A stretch of 64,000 bases of DNA, taken from Paenibacillus solani (GTDB lineage: Bacteria > Bacillota > Bacilli > Paenibacillales > Paenibacillaceae). Location of the stretch: positions 219,892-283,891 of the forward strand of contig NZ_LIUT01000001.1 in the NCBI RefSeq assembly GCF_001277345.1. Direction: 5' to 3'. Made by a program: the position numbers and the translations under genes. Below the pieces are notes generated by a model. That model saw nothing but the letters and a program-made list of their open reading frames with translations. It made no database searches and was not told the DNA's origin. Below are positions 44,238 to 53,801 of the stretch, one piece after another (position 1 is the stretch's first letter; each line of letters starts with the position of its first letter).

Positions 44238-44816
44238 ATGAAAAAGCTAGGAAGAAACGATCTATGTCACTGCGGAAGCGGAAAAAAGTACAAAAGATGT
44301 TGTCTGGAAAAAGATGAACGCACGGTATACGGTAAGGTCATCCAGTTCCCTGGTGTGAGAGCAGCAGAGCCTAAGCTACAAGTCGATCAACTTCGGCAAA
44401 TGATTAACGATAAGCTGGTGTGGATGGAATGGAACGCCGATGAGCATCGTGAGCTTGCAGAGGCTGTGTTTCCGCAGATCTGCAAGGATTATGAGCTGCA
44501 GGATGAACAGCAGCTGTTTCAAGTGTTCAGCCTCCTGATGGTTTGGAACAGCTTCTCCAGAGAAGCCGATCCAAAGTACCGCAAGCAGGGCGGGTATGCT
44601 AGTGCGCTAGAATATATAGTAACTTCATCGCTTAACATTTCAGCAACGAAGTCCGATATTGCGAAGAAGCACGAGGTTTCCGTAGCTACACTGACCCGCA
44701 ATAGCGGTCAGATTCAAGACTTTATGGATGGCGTAGCAGCATCCGGTGACGACGTAAACGTCGAGGACGAGGAATCCAAGGACGAAGAGAACAAGGATAT
44801 GTCCCTGGGCCGTTAA
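44238..44816 (+). CDS. SEC-C motif protein
   Basis: A 192-residue protein whose first 25 residues are a SEC-C zinc motif ([18 protein letters not shown]), as at the end of SecA. The middle is helical and includes a HTH-like stretch ([20 protein letters not shown]). The C-terminal end is very acidic. SEC-C modules bind zinc and often SecB or ribosomes. Function otherwise unknown. TAGGAGCTAGG upstream. Confidence 0.82.
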   Translation: MKKLGRNDLCHCGSGKKYKRCCLEKDERTVYGKVIQFPGVRAAEPKLQVDQLRQMINDKLVWMEWNADEHRELAEAVFPQICKDYELQDEQQLFQVFSLLMVWNSFSREADPKYRKQGGYASALEYIVTSSLNISATKSDIAKKHEVSVATLTRNSGQIQDFMDGVAASGDDVNVEDEESKDEENKDMSLGR

Positions 44817-44882
44817 GGAATTGCCCAGCGTAAATAATCTACGGCATGAATGCGAATGGTGTGCATTCGGCCCCATAGCATG

Positions 44883-44917
44883 ACCGCTCCCATTCAAGGG
44901 GAGCGGTTGTTTTTTGT
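44883..44917 (+). terminator. Terminator
   Basis: ACCGCTCCC-ATTCAAG-GGGAGCGGT then TGTTTTTTG, about 65 bases after the SEC-C gene. From here to 45136 I see nothing else. Confidence 0.85.
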
Positions 44918-45136
44918 TTGATCATAAACGGGGCCGTCCCCGGGTTTACCCAATCTAAGAAAAAGCTTTGCGAGGCCCGCCAGCAGCATGCCCAAGTGTG
45001 TCGTATAACAGATGGCCGACAGGCAGCTCTGTCATACGGGGACTATCGACTCAGCGTGCAATCGAGTTTTGTGTAGAAATTGTATAGTTTAGTCCTGTAT
45101 TCTAGTTCTATAGACTTATACAGCTGGAGTGATAGA

Positions 45137-45319
45137 ATGACAGAAGAGTATTTTGACGAAATGCGCAAGCTTGGCCATAAGGATGATATGAGGTACCGGA
45201 TGTTGATGAGAGGGGTAAAGAATCTGCTGGAGCAGCGGAAACGTGAAAAGTCTAAGCTGCTTAAAGCAATCCAGCATCGCCATAGAAAAAAAGACCTCCG
45301 TGCAGGTAAATGGTCTTGA
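45137..45319 (+). CDS. Small basic hypothetical protein
   Basis: A 60-residue, highly charged helical protein: MTEEYFDEMRKLGHKDDMRY to RKKDLRAGKWS. TGGAGTGAT precedes the ATG at 45137. No family recognised. The strongly basic second half suggests nucleic acid or membrane contact. Confidence 0.55.
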   Translation: MTEEYFDEMRKLGHKDDMRYRMLMRGVKNLLEQRKREKSKLLKAIQHRHRKKDLRAGKWS

Positions 45320-45383
45320 TATATCATTAACAGAGCAGTCGTATTCAACTGAAGCAGAAGGCCAATATCGATAGAGTAACAAG

Positions 45384-45413
45384 GACCGCATTCAACTATG
45401 GGGGCGGTTTTTT
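45384..45413 (+). terminator. Possible terminator
   Basis: ACCGC and GCGGT around a 14-base loop followed by a T-run. A weak stem; the 45414-45587 stretch after it shows no gene. Confidence 0.45.
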
Positions 45414-45587
45414 GTATGTTTTTATGTCTCTGTCGACTCGTAACGACGGCTAGTATATTCGATAGTGATGGACGTGTTAAAGCCGTTGCGCCTTTTCGAT
45501 GTCCCTGCCGTTCTGCTGTCCCATATCTTGGTTTGCGAAAACCAGGACTGTTTTAGATGATAACCCATCTGCAAGATAGCCTACATA

Positions 45588-45634
45588 AAAAGCCGGCACC
45601 TACCGCTTGAATGCGGAAGAGAGCCGGCTTTATT
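45588..45634 (-). terminator. Terminator of the siderophore import operon
   Basis: AAAGCCGGC (45589-45597) pairs with GCCGGCTTT (45623-45631). Read on the minus strand, an A/T-rich tail follows. It lies just after the end of the ABC ATPase gene. Confidence 0.75.
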
Positions 45635-45643
45635 GCATGTATG

Positions 45644-46513
45644 CTACACCGTTGCCAGATCAGGGGCGGGTGTTGAAGTTGTTGGTTGTTTCGGGTCCGC
45701 TGCGTCCGGCTTGACGGTCGAAGGCCGCCGCATGCCCTTTCCGTGCGGAACGCACATCGGAGTTCCGTACAGCGGGTCGGGAATAATTTCGCACGGCAGC
45801 TGGAACACAGTCTGCATCAACTCGGAATTAATGATATCTTCCGGCTTTCCTTCAGCCTTGATGCTCCCATCGCGAATGGCAACGATATGATCGGCATAAC
45901 GGCAGGCCAGATTAATATCATGCAGCACCATCACGATGGTCCGCTGTTCCTGAGCATTCAAATCATACAGCAGGTCCAGGACTTCGATCTGGTGTGTCAA
46001 ATCCAGATAGGTGGTCGGTTCATCAAGCAGAATGAGCGGCGTCTCCTGCGCCAGCGTCATCGCGATCCAGGCACGTTGGCGCTGGCCGCCGGAGAGCGAG
46101 TCAACCGTACGATCAGCCAGGTCAGTCAGCCTTGTCGACTTAAGAGCCGCCATGACAGCCTCCTCATCTTCACGTGACCACTGACGCAGCCAACTCTGGT
46201 AAGGATAGCGTCCTTGCTTCACGAGCTGCATCACCGTTAATCCTTCCGGCGCAGTAGGTCCTTGAGGCAAAATGGCGAGCTTTCGCGCCACGTCCTTGGT
46301 GGACATGCTTGCAATGTCGGCCCCGTTCAGCACGACCGAGCCGCGCTGCGGCTTCAGCAGTCTGGCCATGGAGCGCAGCAAAGTGGATTTACCGCAGCCG
46401 TTGCTGCCGATAAACACGGTGATTTTACCTATAGGCACGGTTAAGTCCAGATTTTCGAAGATGAAGTCTCCCCCATAGGACAGCCCCAATCCCTTTGCTT
46501 CCAGCGTATTCAT
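45644..46513 (-). CDS. Ferric-siderophore ABC transporter ATP-binding protein
   Basis: A 289-residue FecE/FhuC-type ATPase: Walker [10 protein letters not shown], signature [12 protein letters not shown], Walker [14 protein letters not shown]. Together with the two permease genes upstream and the divergent binding protein it forms an iron-siderophore importer. GAAAGGAGC on the minus strand supports the ATG at 46513; the frame extends upstream into the permease gene. The C-terminus has a short Pro/Thr-rich tail. Confidence 0.92.
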   Translation of the reverse strand: MNTLEAKGLGLSYGGDFIFENLDLTVPIGKITVFIGSNGCGKSTLLRSMARLLKPQRGSVVLNGADIASMSTKDVARKLAILPQGPTAPEGLTVMQLVKQGRYPYQSWLRQWSREDEEAVMAALKSTRLTDLADRTVDSLSGGQRQRAWIAMTLAQETPLILLDEPTTYLDLTHQIEVLDLLYDLNAQEQRTIVMVLHDINLACRYADHIVAIRDGSIKAEGKPEDIINSELMQTVFQLPCEIIPDPLYGTPMCVPHGKGMRRPSTVKPDAADPKQPTTSTPAPDLATV

Positions 46514-46535
46514 GACGCTTAGCTCCTTTCGGGTT

Positions 46536-47582
46536 CTAGAATCGATTGCGGTTACGATACAGCAAGTAGAGGAAGAACGGCGCACCGATCGCGGCGGTGA
46601 ATACGCCTGCCGGCACGTCACGCGGCAGGAATGCCGTCCGTGCTACCAAATCTGCGACAAGCAGCAGAATTGCGCCGATCAGTGCGCTGACCGGCAGTAC
46701 GCTCCCGAAGCTTGGACCTACAAGCCTGCGGGCCATATGCGGTGCCATTAGTCCGATGAAGGCAATGGCGCCGCCGATTGAGATCGCAGCTCCTGCCAGG
46801 GCTACGCTAAGTCCGATCAGAATCAGTCGCTGCTTCTGGACTTGTGCGCCCGTGCTGCTGGCAACATCGTCCCCCAACGCCTGAATGTTCACATTCCGGG
46901 CTTGCAGCCAGGTAAGCGGAAGAAGAACGGCTACCCAAGGCAGCAGGGTCAATACATCCTTATCCCAGGACATCCCGTAAATGCTGCCCGCCATGAAGGT
47001 GAGCGAACGATCGGCCAGCTGCAGTGGACCGGATATGATTAGCATATAGGAGATAGATTTGATCGCGGCCGATACCCCGATACCGATCAAGACGAGCCGC
47101 AGCGGCGATACGCCATTTTTCCAGGCGAGCACATACAGCAGTCCGGTAATGAAAAAAGCGCCAAGAATGGCAAACAGCGGCATCCAATGGATGGATACGG
47201 TGCCTGTGAATATGAAGATGAAGAGAACCGCTCCAAGCGATGCTCCCTCTGTAATACCGATGACATCAGGTGAAGCAAGGGGGTTGCGGATGACGCCCTG
47301 CAAAATCGCACCAGCGACTGCAAGAGAAGCGCCGATCAGGACAGCGATGATAATACGGGGCAGTCGTAGCTGCATGACGATGACCTGCTCCATAGGCGGA
47401 GCATCGCCGAACAATGCCTTCATGACATGAAGCGGTGAAATAAACTGGCTTCCCGTTCCTGTGCTAATCACCATGACGGCGAAACAAAGCACGGCCAGGA
47501 TCAGACATACCCATAGTGTTCGGTGCTCCAGCATAAACGATACTTTCGCGTTTCTGGAGCGGAATATGCGGTGTTTGCTCAT
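46536..47582 (-). CDS. FecCD-family iron-siderophore permease
   Basis: A 348-residue permease with about nine or ten membrane helices and FecCD motifs ([54 protein letters not shown]). It overlaps the other permease gene by four bases, so the two are translationally coupled and should form the heterodimeric channel. Confidence 0.92.
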   Translation of the reverse strand: MSKHRIFRSRNAKVSFMLEHRTLWVCLILAVLCFAVMVISTGTGSQFISPLHVMKALFGDAPPMEQVIVMQLRLPRIIIAVLIGASLAVAGAILQGVIRNPLASPDVIGITEGASLGAVLFIFIFTGTVSIHWMPLFAILGAFFITGLLYVLAWKNGVSPLRLVLIGIGVSAAIKSISYMLIISGPLQLADRSLTFMAGSIYGMSWDKDVLTLLPWVAVLLPLTWLQARNVNIQALGDDVASSTGAQVQKQRLILIGLSVALAGAAISIGGAIAFIGLMAPHMARRLVGPSFGSVLPVSALIGAILLLVADLVARTAFLPRDVPAGVFTAAIGAPFFLYLLYRNRNRF

Positions 47583-48562
47583 TGTGCTCGTCTTCCTTTC
47601 CTGGCTATGTACACGAAGAACGGCACCCCGATGATTGCGGTCATCACGCCGACCGGTACTTCCTTCGGCATGGCAATATATCGGGAACCGAGATCGGCCG
47701 TCACCAGCAGAAGTGCACCCAGCACCGCGCTGTAAGGCAGAATCCAGCGATAATCATTTCCAATTAAATACCGAACGATATGCGGGATGATGATTCCGAC
47801 GAATGCGATGGGTCCCGCAACGGCAACGGAACCTCCAGCCAGCAAAATAACGGCCGCTGCCGCTAATAGTTTAATGACGGCTGTTTTTTGCCCCAGGCTC
47901 TGGGCGATATCGTCACCCATGGAGAGCGCGTTCAGATGACGGCCCAGCAGGAGTGCAGCCAGCATGCCAACAGCCATGTACGGCCATACGGCTGCAAGTT
48001 GGTTCAAGTCGCGTCCGGCTACCGAGCCGACCAGCCATATTAGTACCTGATCGAACATTTTGCCATCGGAGAGCATCAATCCTTGCGTTAAGGAATGGAA
48101 GAAGGCAGCCATGGAGGCCCCTGCAAGGGTGATTTTTACCGGCGTCATGCCATCTCTGCCAATGCTCCCCAGGAAAAATACGATACCACCGCTCACAGCG
48201 GCTCCGATCATCGCAACCCAGGTAAGGGATTGGAATCCGCTTATGCCTAGCCACCCCGCCGATATAATGATGAAGAAGGCTGCACCCGAGTTCACGCCCA
48301 GTGTGCTGGGGGATGCAATCGGATTGCGAGTGATGACCTGCATGAGCGCTCCCGAGACAGCCAGGCTAGCTCCTGCGGCCAGCGCAATGAGTGCACGGGG
48401 CAGTCTTGCCGTGAGAATGATTAAATGCTCATTACTTCCGTTAAAGTGAGTGAACGATTCCCATACCTGATGAAGAGGTATGTTCGTTACTCCAAGTGTG
48501 ATGCTGCCGATGACGGCAGCGGTTAGCGCCAGTAGAGATATCAATAGTCCGAGTACGCGCAT
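47579..48562 (-). CDS. FecCD-family iron-siderophore permease
   Basis: A 327-residue permease, first gene of the minus-strand operon, with LTARLPRALIALAAGASLAV, NPIASPSTLGVNSGAAF and FVGIIIPHIVRYLIG. A Fur-box-like site lies about 80 bases upstream, shared with the divergent binding-protein gene. Confidence 0.92.
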   Translation of the reverse strand: MRVLGLLISLLALTAAVIGSITLGVTNIPLHQVWESFTHFNGSNEHLIILTARLPRALIALAAGASLAVSGALMQVITRNPIASPSTLGVNSGAAFFIIISAGWLGISGFQSLTWVAMIGAAVSGGIVFFLGSIGRDGMTPVKITLAGASMAAFFHSLTQGLMLSDGKMFDQVLIWLVGSVAGRDLNQLAAVWPYMAVGMLAALLLGRHLNALSMGDDIAQSLGQKTAVIKLLAAAAVILLAGGSVAVAGPIAFVGIIIPHIVRYLIGNDYRWILPYSAVLGALLLVTADLGSRYIAMPKEVPVGVMTAIIGVPFFVYIARKGRRAQ

Positions 48563-48640
48563 ATATGCTCACTTTCCAAGTCCATGAATAATTAATTTCA
48601 TATGAATTTTAGGTGAAGGGATTCTATCTGTCAATGATCT

Positions 48641-48655
48641 TGATAATCATTCTCA
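48641..48655 (+). promoter_or_regulatory. Fur box 1
   Basis: TGATAATCATTCTCA matches the 7-1-7 Fur consensus TGATAATnATTATCA with one mismatch. It is nearest to the permease operon, on the minus strand side. Confidence 0.8.
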
Positions 48656-48706
48656 TAAATATCTTGATATTTTTCAGGATACCCTTTATAGTTTTGAATC
48701 AGTGAT

Positions 48707-48721
48707 TGATAATGATTTTCA
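48707..48721 (+). promoter_or_regulatory. Fur box 2
   Basis: TGATAATGATTTTCA matches the same 7-1-7 consensus with one mismatch, 38 bases before the binding-protein ATG. Two boxes for two divergent promoters imply iron repression of the whole system. Confidence 0.85.
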
Positions 48722-48758
48722 AGTAGAGGGATACAACACAAGGGGGATTTAGACAAAA

Positions 48759-49781
48759 ATGGGAAAAAGAATAGCAAATAAATCAGCGAGAGGCCTCAAG
48801 TTTAGCTTGCTGGCACTCATCATGATCGTGATTCTTGCCGGGTGTGGTGCAAGCCCAGCGAAAGAGGACACAAACAACGCGAGTGGCGACACGACGAATA
48901 CCGCAGAGAGTAATAACGGCAGCGCAGCTGACGAATCATATGAAGTTACACATGCCATGGGCACGGAAACGATCAAGGGAACGCCTAAAAAAGTAGTGGT
49001 CCTCACGAACGAAGGAACTGAAGCGCTTCTCGCTTTGGGTGTAAAGCCTGTAGGTGCTGTTAGATCCTGGACAGGCGACCCATGGTATCCGCATATTAAA
49101 GACCAGATGGAAGGCGTTACTGTTGTCGGGGAAGAAAGCCAGCCGAACATCGAGCTGATCGCTGGCCTGCAGCCGGACCTGATTATCGGCAACAAGATGC
49201 GTCAGGAGAAGGTATACGAGCAATTGAAGGCGATCGCGCCGACCGTATTTGCCGAGGATCTTCGCGGCGAGTGGCAGAACAATTTTGAATTGTATGCGAA
49301 GGCACTGAACAAAACGGCTGAAGGTGAAGAGCTTCTGGCTGCTTACGACAAGCGGATCCAGGATTTCAAAGAGAAGGCCGGAAGCAAGCTAGACGAGACT
49401 GTCTCTGTGGTCCGTTTCATGGCCGGCAAGACACGCGTGTATCATACTAATACGTTCTCAGGCGTCATTTTCGATAAAATCGGCATTGCTCGCAACGACA
49501 TGACCAAGAACGCCAAGGATAATTTTGTGGATGAGATCACCAAGGAACGTCTGCCTGAGGCGGACGCCGACAGACTGTTCTACTTCACATATGAAACCGG
49601 GGATGGCGGCGCCAACCAAACCGAGCAGGAGTGGATCAACGATCCGCTATGGAAAAACCTGAATGTCGTCAAGAACGGTCAAGCCCACAAAGTGGATGAT
49701 GCGATCTGGAACACAGCAGGCGGCATCCTAGCAGCGAATCTGATGATCGACCAGCTTCAGGAGTTTTACGGCATTCAGTAA
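48759..49781 (+). CDS. Ferric-siderophore substrate-binding lipoprotein
   Basis: A 340-residue lipoprotein: signal peptide with lipobox LIMIVILAGCGAS, a Ser/Asn/Thr-rich linker, then a FecB/YfiY-type periplasmic-binding fold (KKVVVLTNEGTEALLALGVK, NIELIAGLQPDLIIGN). It captures an iron-siderophore complex, probably hydroxamate or citrate type, for the importer encoded divergently. Confidence 0.92.
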   Translation: MGKRIANKSARGLKFSLLALIMIVILAGCGASPAKEDTNNASGDTTNTAESNNGSAADESYEVTHAMGTETIKGTPKKVVVLTNEGTEALLALGVKPVGAVRSWTGDPWYPHIKDQMEGVTVVGEESQPNIELIAGLQPDLIIGNKMRQEKVYEQLKAIAPTVFAEDLRGEWQNNFELYAKALNKTAEGEELLAAYDKRIQDFKEKAGSKLDETVSVVRFMAGKTRVYHTNTFSGVIFDKIGIARNDMTKNAKDNFVDEITKERLPEADADRLFYFTYETGDGGANQTEQEWINDPLWKNLNVVKNGQAHKVDDAIWNTAGGILAANLMIDQLQEFYGIQ

Positions 49782-49846
49782 TTTATAAAGACGGATGCGC
49801 AGGCAGACGATCTGTCATAACCTGGATAATAACAGGTGAACAGGAT

Positions 49847-49895
49847 ATAGGAGGCTCCGCAAGATCTGAGATCTTGAGGGGTCTCCTATTTTGTG
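49847..49895 (+). terminator. Terminator
   Basis: ATAGGAGGCTCC...GGGGTCTCCTAT with an inner CAAGATCT/ATCTTG stem and a TTTTG tail, 65 bases after the binding-protein gene. Confidence 0.75.
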
Positions 49896-50000
49896 CGTTA
49901 GTCACGTTGGTGGCGCATATCTCTCCTATTCTTTGGTTCCGTCGTTAATGTTTGACACCTGCTGCAAACCTATGTACAGTAATAGACATAAGAATAGGAA

Positions 50001-50091
50001 GTCCACTAGGGGAGCCGTTAGCGGCTGAGACAAGAGCGTATCTTGGACCCTTTGAACCTGATCTAGTTCGTACTAGCGTAGGAAAGTGGAG
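50001..50091 (+). ncRNA. TPP riboswitch (THI element)
   Basis: The RNA has the conserved THI core: GGGGAGCC, GGCTGAGA, ACCCTTTGAACCTGATCTAG and TACTAGCGTAGG, closed by a P1 helix of GTCCACT (50001) with AGTGGAG (50085). It binds thiamine pyrophosphate. Four thiamine salvage genes follow. Confidence 0.95.
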
Positions 50092-50146
50092 CCTTCGGAT
50101 ATACAGTCTCGGTATGCTTGGTTAAGCGTGCCGGTGCTTGTTGTCG

Positions 50147-50180
50147 AAGCCGCTCCAGTTTTCGGGGGGCGGCTTTTTTG
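50147..50180 (+). terminator. Expression-platform terminator of the TPP riboswitch
   Basis: AAGCCGCTCC pairs with GGGGCGGCTT, followed by TTTTG, between the aptamer and tenA. With TPP bound this would end transcription before the thiamine genes. Confidence 0.85.
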
Positions 50181-50246
50181 CGTCGTTTGGAAAAGTCGTG
50201 TCTTACGGACTTCCTGCTCTTCAATATGTTGGAGGTGGGATAAACC

Positions 50247-50933
50247 ATGAGTTTCACGCAAGAGCTCCGTCAGCAGGCGGACGGCATTTTTGAGGCAATC
50301 TTTAATCATCCCTTTGTAAGAGGCATCGCCGAGGGGAAGCTTGGGCGAGAACAGCTGATTCACTATGTGAAGCAGGATTTTGAGTATTTGAATGCTTATA
50401 TGCGGATATACGGCATCGCGATTTCCAAATCGACCAGCCGTGAAGAGATCGCGGTCTTCAACGAACAGATTTCATTTATTCTGAACAGCGAGGTGCATCC
50501 GCATCAGAATTTTTGTACAGTAGCCGGTATGACATATGAGGAGCTTCAAGGGTATCCGCTTGCTCCGTCCGCGCATCATTATATCCATCACATGCTGACA
50601 GTGGCACATGAGGGCAGTCTGGGTGAGATTATGGCCGTACTGCTGCCGTGTCCGTGGACGTATTTGGAGATTGGCCGCAAGCTGCTGGAAGAGGTAAAGC
50701 CGGATGAATCTCACCCATTCTATGATTGGATTTATTTCTACGGTAACCGTGCTGACGATGCGGCCGCTGCGTTCTGCGAGCAAGTCGATGAGTGGGCTAA
50801 GCTTGTAACCGCTGCGGAGCGGGAACGGATGAGGGCGCATTTTATGCTGAGCTGCCAGCTGGAGTATATGTTCTGGGACATGGCTTATAAGCAGGAGGAA
50901 TGGCCAGTGCCGCTGCAGGCTGTAGTGGGATAA
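50247..50933 (+). CDS. tenA: Thiaminase II / aminopyrimidine hydrolase
   Basis: A 228-residue TenA protein: helical fold, catalytic Cys in VLLPCPWTYLEIG, and conserved YVKQDFEYL and SCQLEYMFWDMAY. It hydrolyses degraded thiamine (formylaminopyrimidine products) to recover hydroxymethylpyrimidine (HMP). First gene of the riboswitch-controlled salvage operon; GGAGGTGG precedes the ATG. Confidence 0.93.
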   Translation: MSFTQELRQQADGIFEAIFNHPFVRGIAEGKLGREQLIHYVKQDFEYLNAYMRIYGIAISKSTSREEIAVFNEQISFILNSEVHPHQNFCTVAGMTYEELQGYPLAPSAHHYIHHMLTVAHEGSLGEIMAVLLPCPWTYLEIGRKLLEEVKPDESHPFYDWIYFYGNRADDAAAAFCEQVDEWAKLVTAAERERMRAHFMLSCQLEYMFWDMAYKQEEWPVPLQAVVG

Positions 50934-50985
50934 GGTTTATGACTAATACAATAAATTCCAATATAGATAAGAGAGGCTGATTCAT

Positions 50986-51828
50986 ATGCATTCATGGGAA
51001 AAAGAAGTTTCGGCGCTTTTAACAAAGGTACAGCAGACGAGCCCCCTCGTTCATAATATGACGAACGTGGTGGTTACGAATTTTACGGCTAACGGTCTAT
51101 ACGCGCTTGGCGCGTCGCCGGTCATGGCTTACGCGACCGAGGAAGTGGCCGATATGGCGGCCATTGCGGGCGCGCTTGTATTGAATATCGGCACGCTGAA
51201 CCGCGAGCTGGTGGATGCGATGATTATCGCTGGTCAGTCGGCGAATGCGCATGGCGTTCCGGTACTGTTGGACCCGGTTGGTGCGGGCGCGACCCGTTTT
51301 CGGACCGAGTCGGCGCTGCGTATTTTAAGTGAGGTGAAGGTATCGCTCGTGCGGGGGAATGCGGCCGAAGTTGCTCATCTTGTCGGAGAGAGCCGCGAGA
51401 TTAAAGGCGTAGATGCTGGGAAGAGTGAAGGCAGCGATGACGCTGAACTGGCCGTGCGGGCCGCAAGAGGGTTAGGTACGATCGTGGCCATAACTGGTGA
51501 AGAGGATGTGATTACCGATGGAACGAACGGGCGCATCATTAGCGGCGGAGATGCTCTGCTCACGAAGGTCACCGGCGCAGGGTGCCTGCTCACCTCGGTG
51601 CTGGGTGCTTTTGCCGCACTCGAAGCGAACCTGCTGATTGCAGGTTCGGCAGGGCTGGCCTTCTATGGAGCTGCTGCTTCGAGGGCCGCTGAGCGCACAG
51701 CGGACCTGGGACCCGGGAGCTTCCAGATCGCTTTCCTGGATGAGTTGGCGAAGCTTCACCCTGGCTCGCTGGAGGGATATGCCGCAATCCGCGAAGCAGA
51801 AGCGGCTGCTGCAGGCGGCACAAGATGA
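50986..51828 (+). CDS. thiM: Hydroxyethylthiazole kinase
   Basis: A 280-residue Thi[20 protein letters not shown] near the N-terminus, [14 protein letters not shown] and the catalytic Cys in [15 protein letters not shown]. It phosphorylates the thiazole moiety for joining by ThiE. Its stop overlaps the thiD start (ATGA). Confidence 0.93.
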   Translation: MHSWEKEVSALLTKVQQTSPLVHNMTNVVVTNFTANGLYALGASPVMAYATEEVADMAAIAGALVLNIGTLNRELVDAMIIAGQSANAHGVPVLLDPVGAGATRFRTESALRILSEVKVSLVRGNAAEVAHLVGESREIKGVDAGKSEGSDDAELAVRAARGLGTIVAITGEEDVITDGTNGRIISGGDALLTKVTGAGCLLTSVLGAFAALEANLLIAGSAGLAFYGAAASRAAERTADLGPGSFQIAFLDELAKLHPGSLEGYAAIREAEAAAAGGTR

Positions 51829-52826
51829 ATAAGACACACATACCTCGGGCACTCACGATTGCCGGGTCTGACAGCGGCGGAGGCGCCGGCATTCAGGCTG
51901 ATCTGAAGACGTTCCAGGAGCTCGGTGCATACGGCATGTCGGCGATTACAGCCATCACCGTGCAGAATACCCTGGGAGTCCATGGCGTATATCCGCTACC
52001 CTCCGAAGCAGCCGCAGAGCAGATTCAAGCGGTAGGCTCAGATCTTGGAGTAGATGCATTGAAGACAGGTATGTTGTTCAGTGCGGAGATCATTCGCCTC
52101 GTTGCTGAACAGATTCGGGCATTTGGCTGGGAGAAGGTTGTAGTTGATCCCGTAATGATTGCCAAGGGCGGAGCGGCATTGCTGCGGAATGAAGCGGTGC
52201 AGGCTCTAATAGAAGATTTGTTGCCGCTGGCGTTGATCATCACGCCTAACATTCCTGAGGCTGAAGTACTGGCGGGGATGCGTATCCGCACGATGGAAGA
52301 CCGGAAGGAAGCGGCAAGACGTATTCAGAATCTGGGTCCTCGGATCGTTGTGATCAAAGGCGGGCATGACGACGGAATGATTAAACAGGAAGTAGAGGAG
52401 AACGAGAGCGACAGGGGAAGTCGCTTAGGGATAGAGATTCAGCAGGAAGACCAACTGCAGTCCCAATGTACCCATGATCAAACGAGAATTTACCGTTATG
52501 CCGAGGGGGCTGATGGGACGAGTTCCGCCATTGCGCAGCAGGACAGCTATCCAGGCAACCCCTCTGTTATTGACCTTATATATGATGGTACTACCTTTAC
52601 GGAAATACGCGGAACAAGGATTTATACCGTACATACTCACGGTACAGGGTGCACTTTTTCCGCTGCCATTACCGCAGGCTTGGCCAAAGGCTTGGACGCT
52701 ATGGAAGCGATCCGAAACGGTCGTTCCTTTATCCAGGCTGCCATTGAGGATGGATTGAACCTGGGGCTGGGTCATGGCCCAACGAATCATTGGGCGTATC
52801 GCTGCCGTCAGGAGGTAGGGCTATGA
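51825..52826 (+). CDS. thiD: Hydroxymethylpyrimidine (phosphate) kinase with an extra loop
   Basis: A 333-residue Thi[21 protein letters not shown] at the start, [11 protein letters not shown], and [20 protein letters not shown] at the end. Between the GGH of VVIKGGH (about residue 180) and DLIYDGTTF lies an insert of roughly 55-60 polar residues not present in usual ~270-residue ThiD proteins. It phosphorylates HMP and HMP-P. ATGA overlaps couple it to thiM and thiE. Confidence 0.9.
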   Translation: MNKTHIPRALTIAGSDSGGGAGIQADLKTFQELGAYGMSAITAITVQNTLGVHGVYPLPSEAAAEQIQAVGSDLGVDALKTGMLFSAEIIRLVAEQIRAFGWEKVVVDPVMIAKGGAALLRNEAVQALIEDLLPLALIITPNIPEAEVLAGMRIRTMEDRKEAARRIQNLGPRIVVIKGGHDDGMIKQEVEENESDRGSRLGIEIQQEDQLQSQCTHDQTRIYRYAEGADGTSSAIAQQDSYPGNPSVIDLIYDGTTFTEIRGTRIYTVHTHGTGCTFSAAITAGLAKGLDAMEAIRNGRSFIQAAIEDGLNLGLGHGPTNHWAYRCRQEVGL

Positions 52827-53506
52827 CGGGGAGAGTGGAACCCTCGATGATGAGGCAGCATCTCCGAATGTACCTCGTGCTCGGCAGTATTGACTGCCCC
52901 GTCGATCCCACTCATGTCGTGCAGGAAGCACTGGCTGGCGGAGCAACCATGATTCAGTTCCGCGAGAAAGGGGATGATGCCCTTGTTGGCGAGCCGATGA
53001 TTCATCTGGCTCGCCGGATCCAGCATCAATGCCACCAAGCGGGCGTGCCCTACATCGTCAATGACGATGTAGAGCTAGCCCTGAAGCTGAACGCCGACGG
53101 CGTGCACATCGGGCAGGACGACGAATGCGCGGCTGATGTCCGGAAGCGGATCGGCAACCGCATCCTGGGTGTCTCTGCGCACACGGTAGAGGAGGCCGAG
53201 CGTGCCATTCGCCACGGTGCCGATTATATTGGCATCGGGCCGATCTATCCAACCCGGTCGAAGGATGATGCCAGAGCTGTGCAGGGCACGGATATACTCC
53301 GTATATTGCGTGATTCGGGAATCGACCTGCCAATGGTCGGGATTGGTGGGATTACCGCAGAGCGCGTGGAGGAAGTTCTCTGCGCAGGAGCGGATGGCGT
53401 CGCCGTGATCTCGGCCGTGACGAGGGCGGAGTCAGCGCGGGAGGCAGTGGAGACCATTGCAGGGGCATCTGAACGCTTTTTCTTGAGAAAGCTCGCTAAC
53501 CATTAA
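52823..53506 (+). CDS. thiE: Thiamine-phosphate synthase
   Basis: A 227-residue ThiE: MIQFREKG, ALKLNADGVHIGQDD, ILGVSAHTVEEAERA, YIGIGPIYPTRSK and MVGIGGITAE. It joins HMP-PP and thiazole phosphate. ATG 52823 overlaps the thiD stop and follows GGAGGTAGGG; a longer frame from 52790 is inside thiD. Confidence 0.93.
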   Translation: MTGRVEPSMMRQHLRMYLVLGSIDCPVDPTHVVQEALAGGATMIQFREKGDDALVGEPMIHLARRIQHQCHQAGVPYIVNDDVELALKLNADGVHIGQDDECAADVRKRIGNRILGVSAHTVEEAERAIRHGADYIGIGPIYPTRSKDDARAVQGTDILRILRDSGIDLPMVGIGGITAERVEEVLCAGADGVAVISAVTRAESAREAVETIAGASERFFLRKLANH

Positions 53507-53523
53507 GAGTACTTACAATATAA

Positions 53524-53565
53524 AGAGTGTCGAATGGATACCGTTCGACACTCTATATTATTTTA
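53524..53565 (+). terminator. Terminator of the thiamine operon
   Basis: AGAGTGTCGAA pairs perfectly with TTCGACACTCT over a nine-base loop, followed by ATATTATTTT. Confidence 0.85.
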
Positions 53566-53629
53566 GAGATTAGTGTATGCGCTCTGCCTTTCCTTCTACA
53601 TACCATTGAAAAAGATTCATAAAAAAAGC

Positions 53630-53801
53630 TTGGTGCGAATGTATAGTGAACATGAATTTGCTAGGAGATTCGCACCAAATATTTAACATATAAACCCAAT
53701 TTCGTTGCTTTTTATTGTGGGATTCTATGGAATTCGTAATCAATCTTATGTATTTTATATGTATGGGCCATTTTTTAATGTGAATATGTTAAAAAATCGG
53801 A
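53630..53801 (+). promoter_or_regulatory. CRISPR leader 1
   Basis: AT-rich leader before array 1. It contains TTGGTGCGAAT (53630) and its perfect complement ATTCGCACCAA (53668) around a loop with GAACATGA. The same element occurs before array 2. The last bases AAAATCGGA just before the first repeat are also shared and may anchor spacer integration. Confidence 0.7.
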
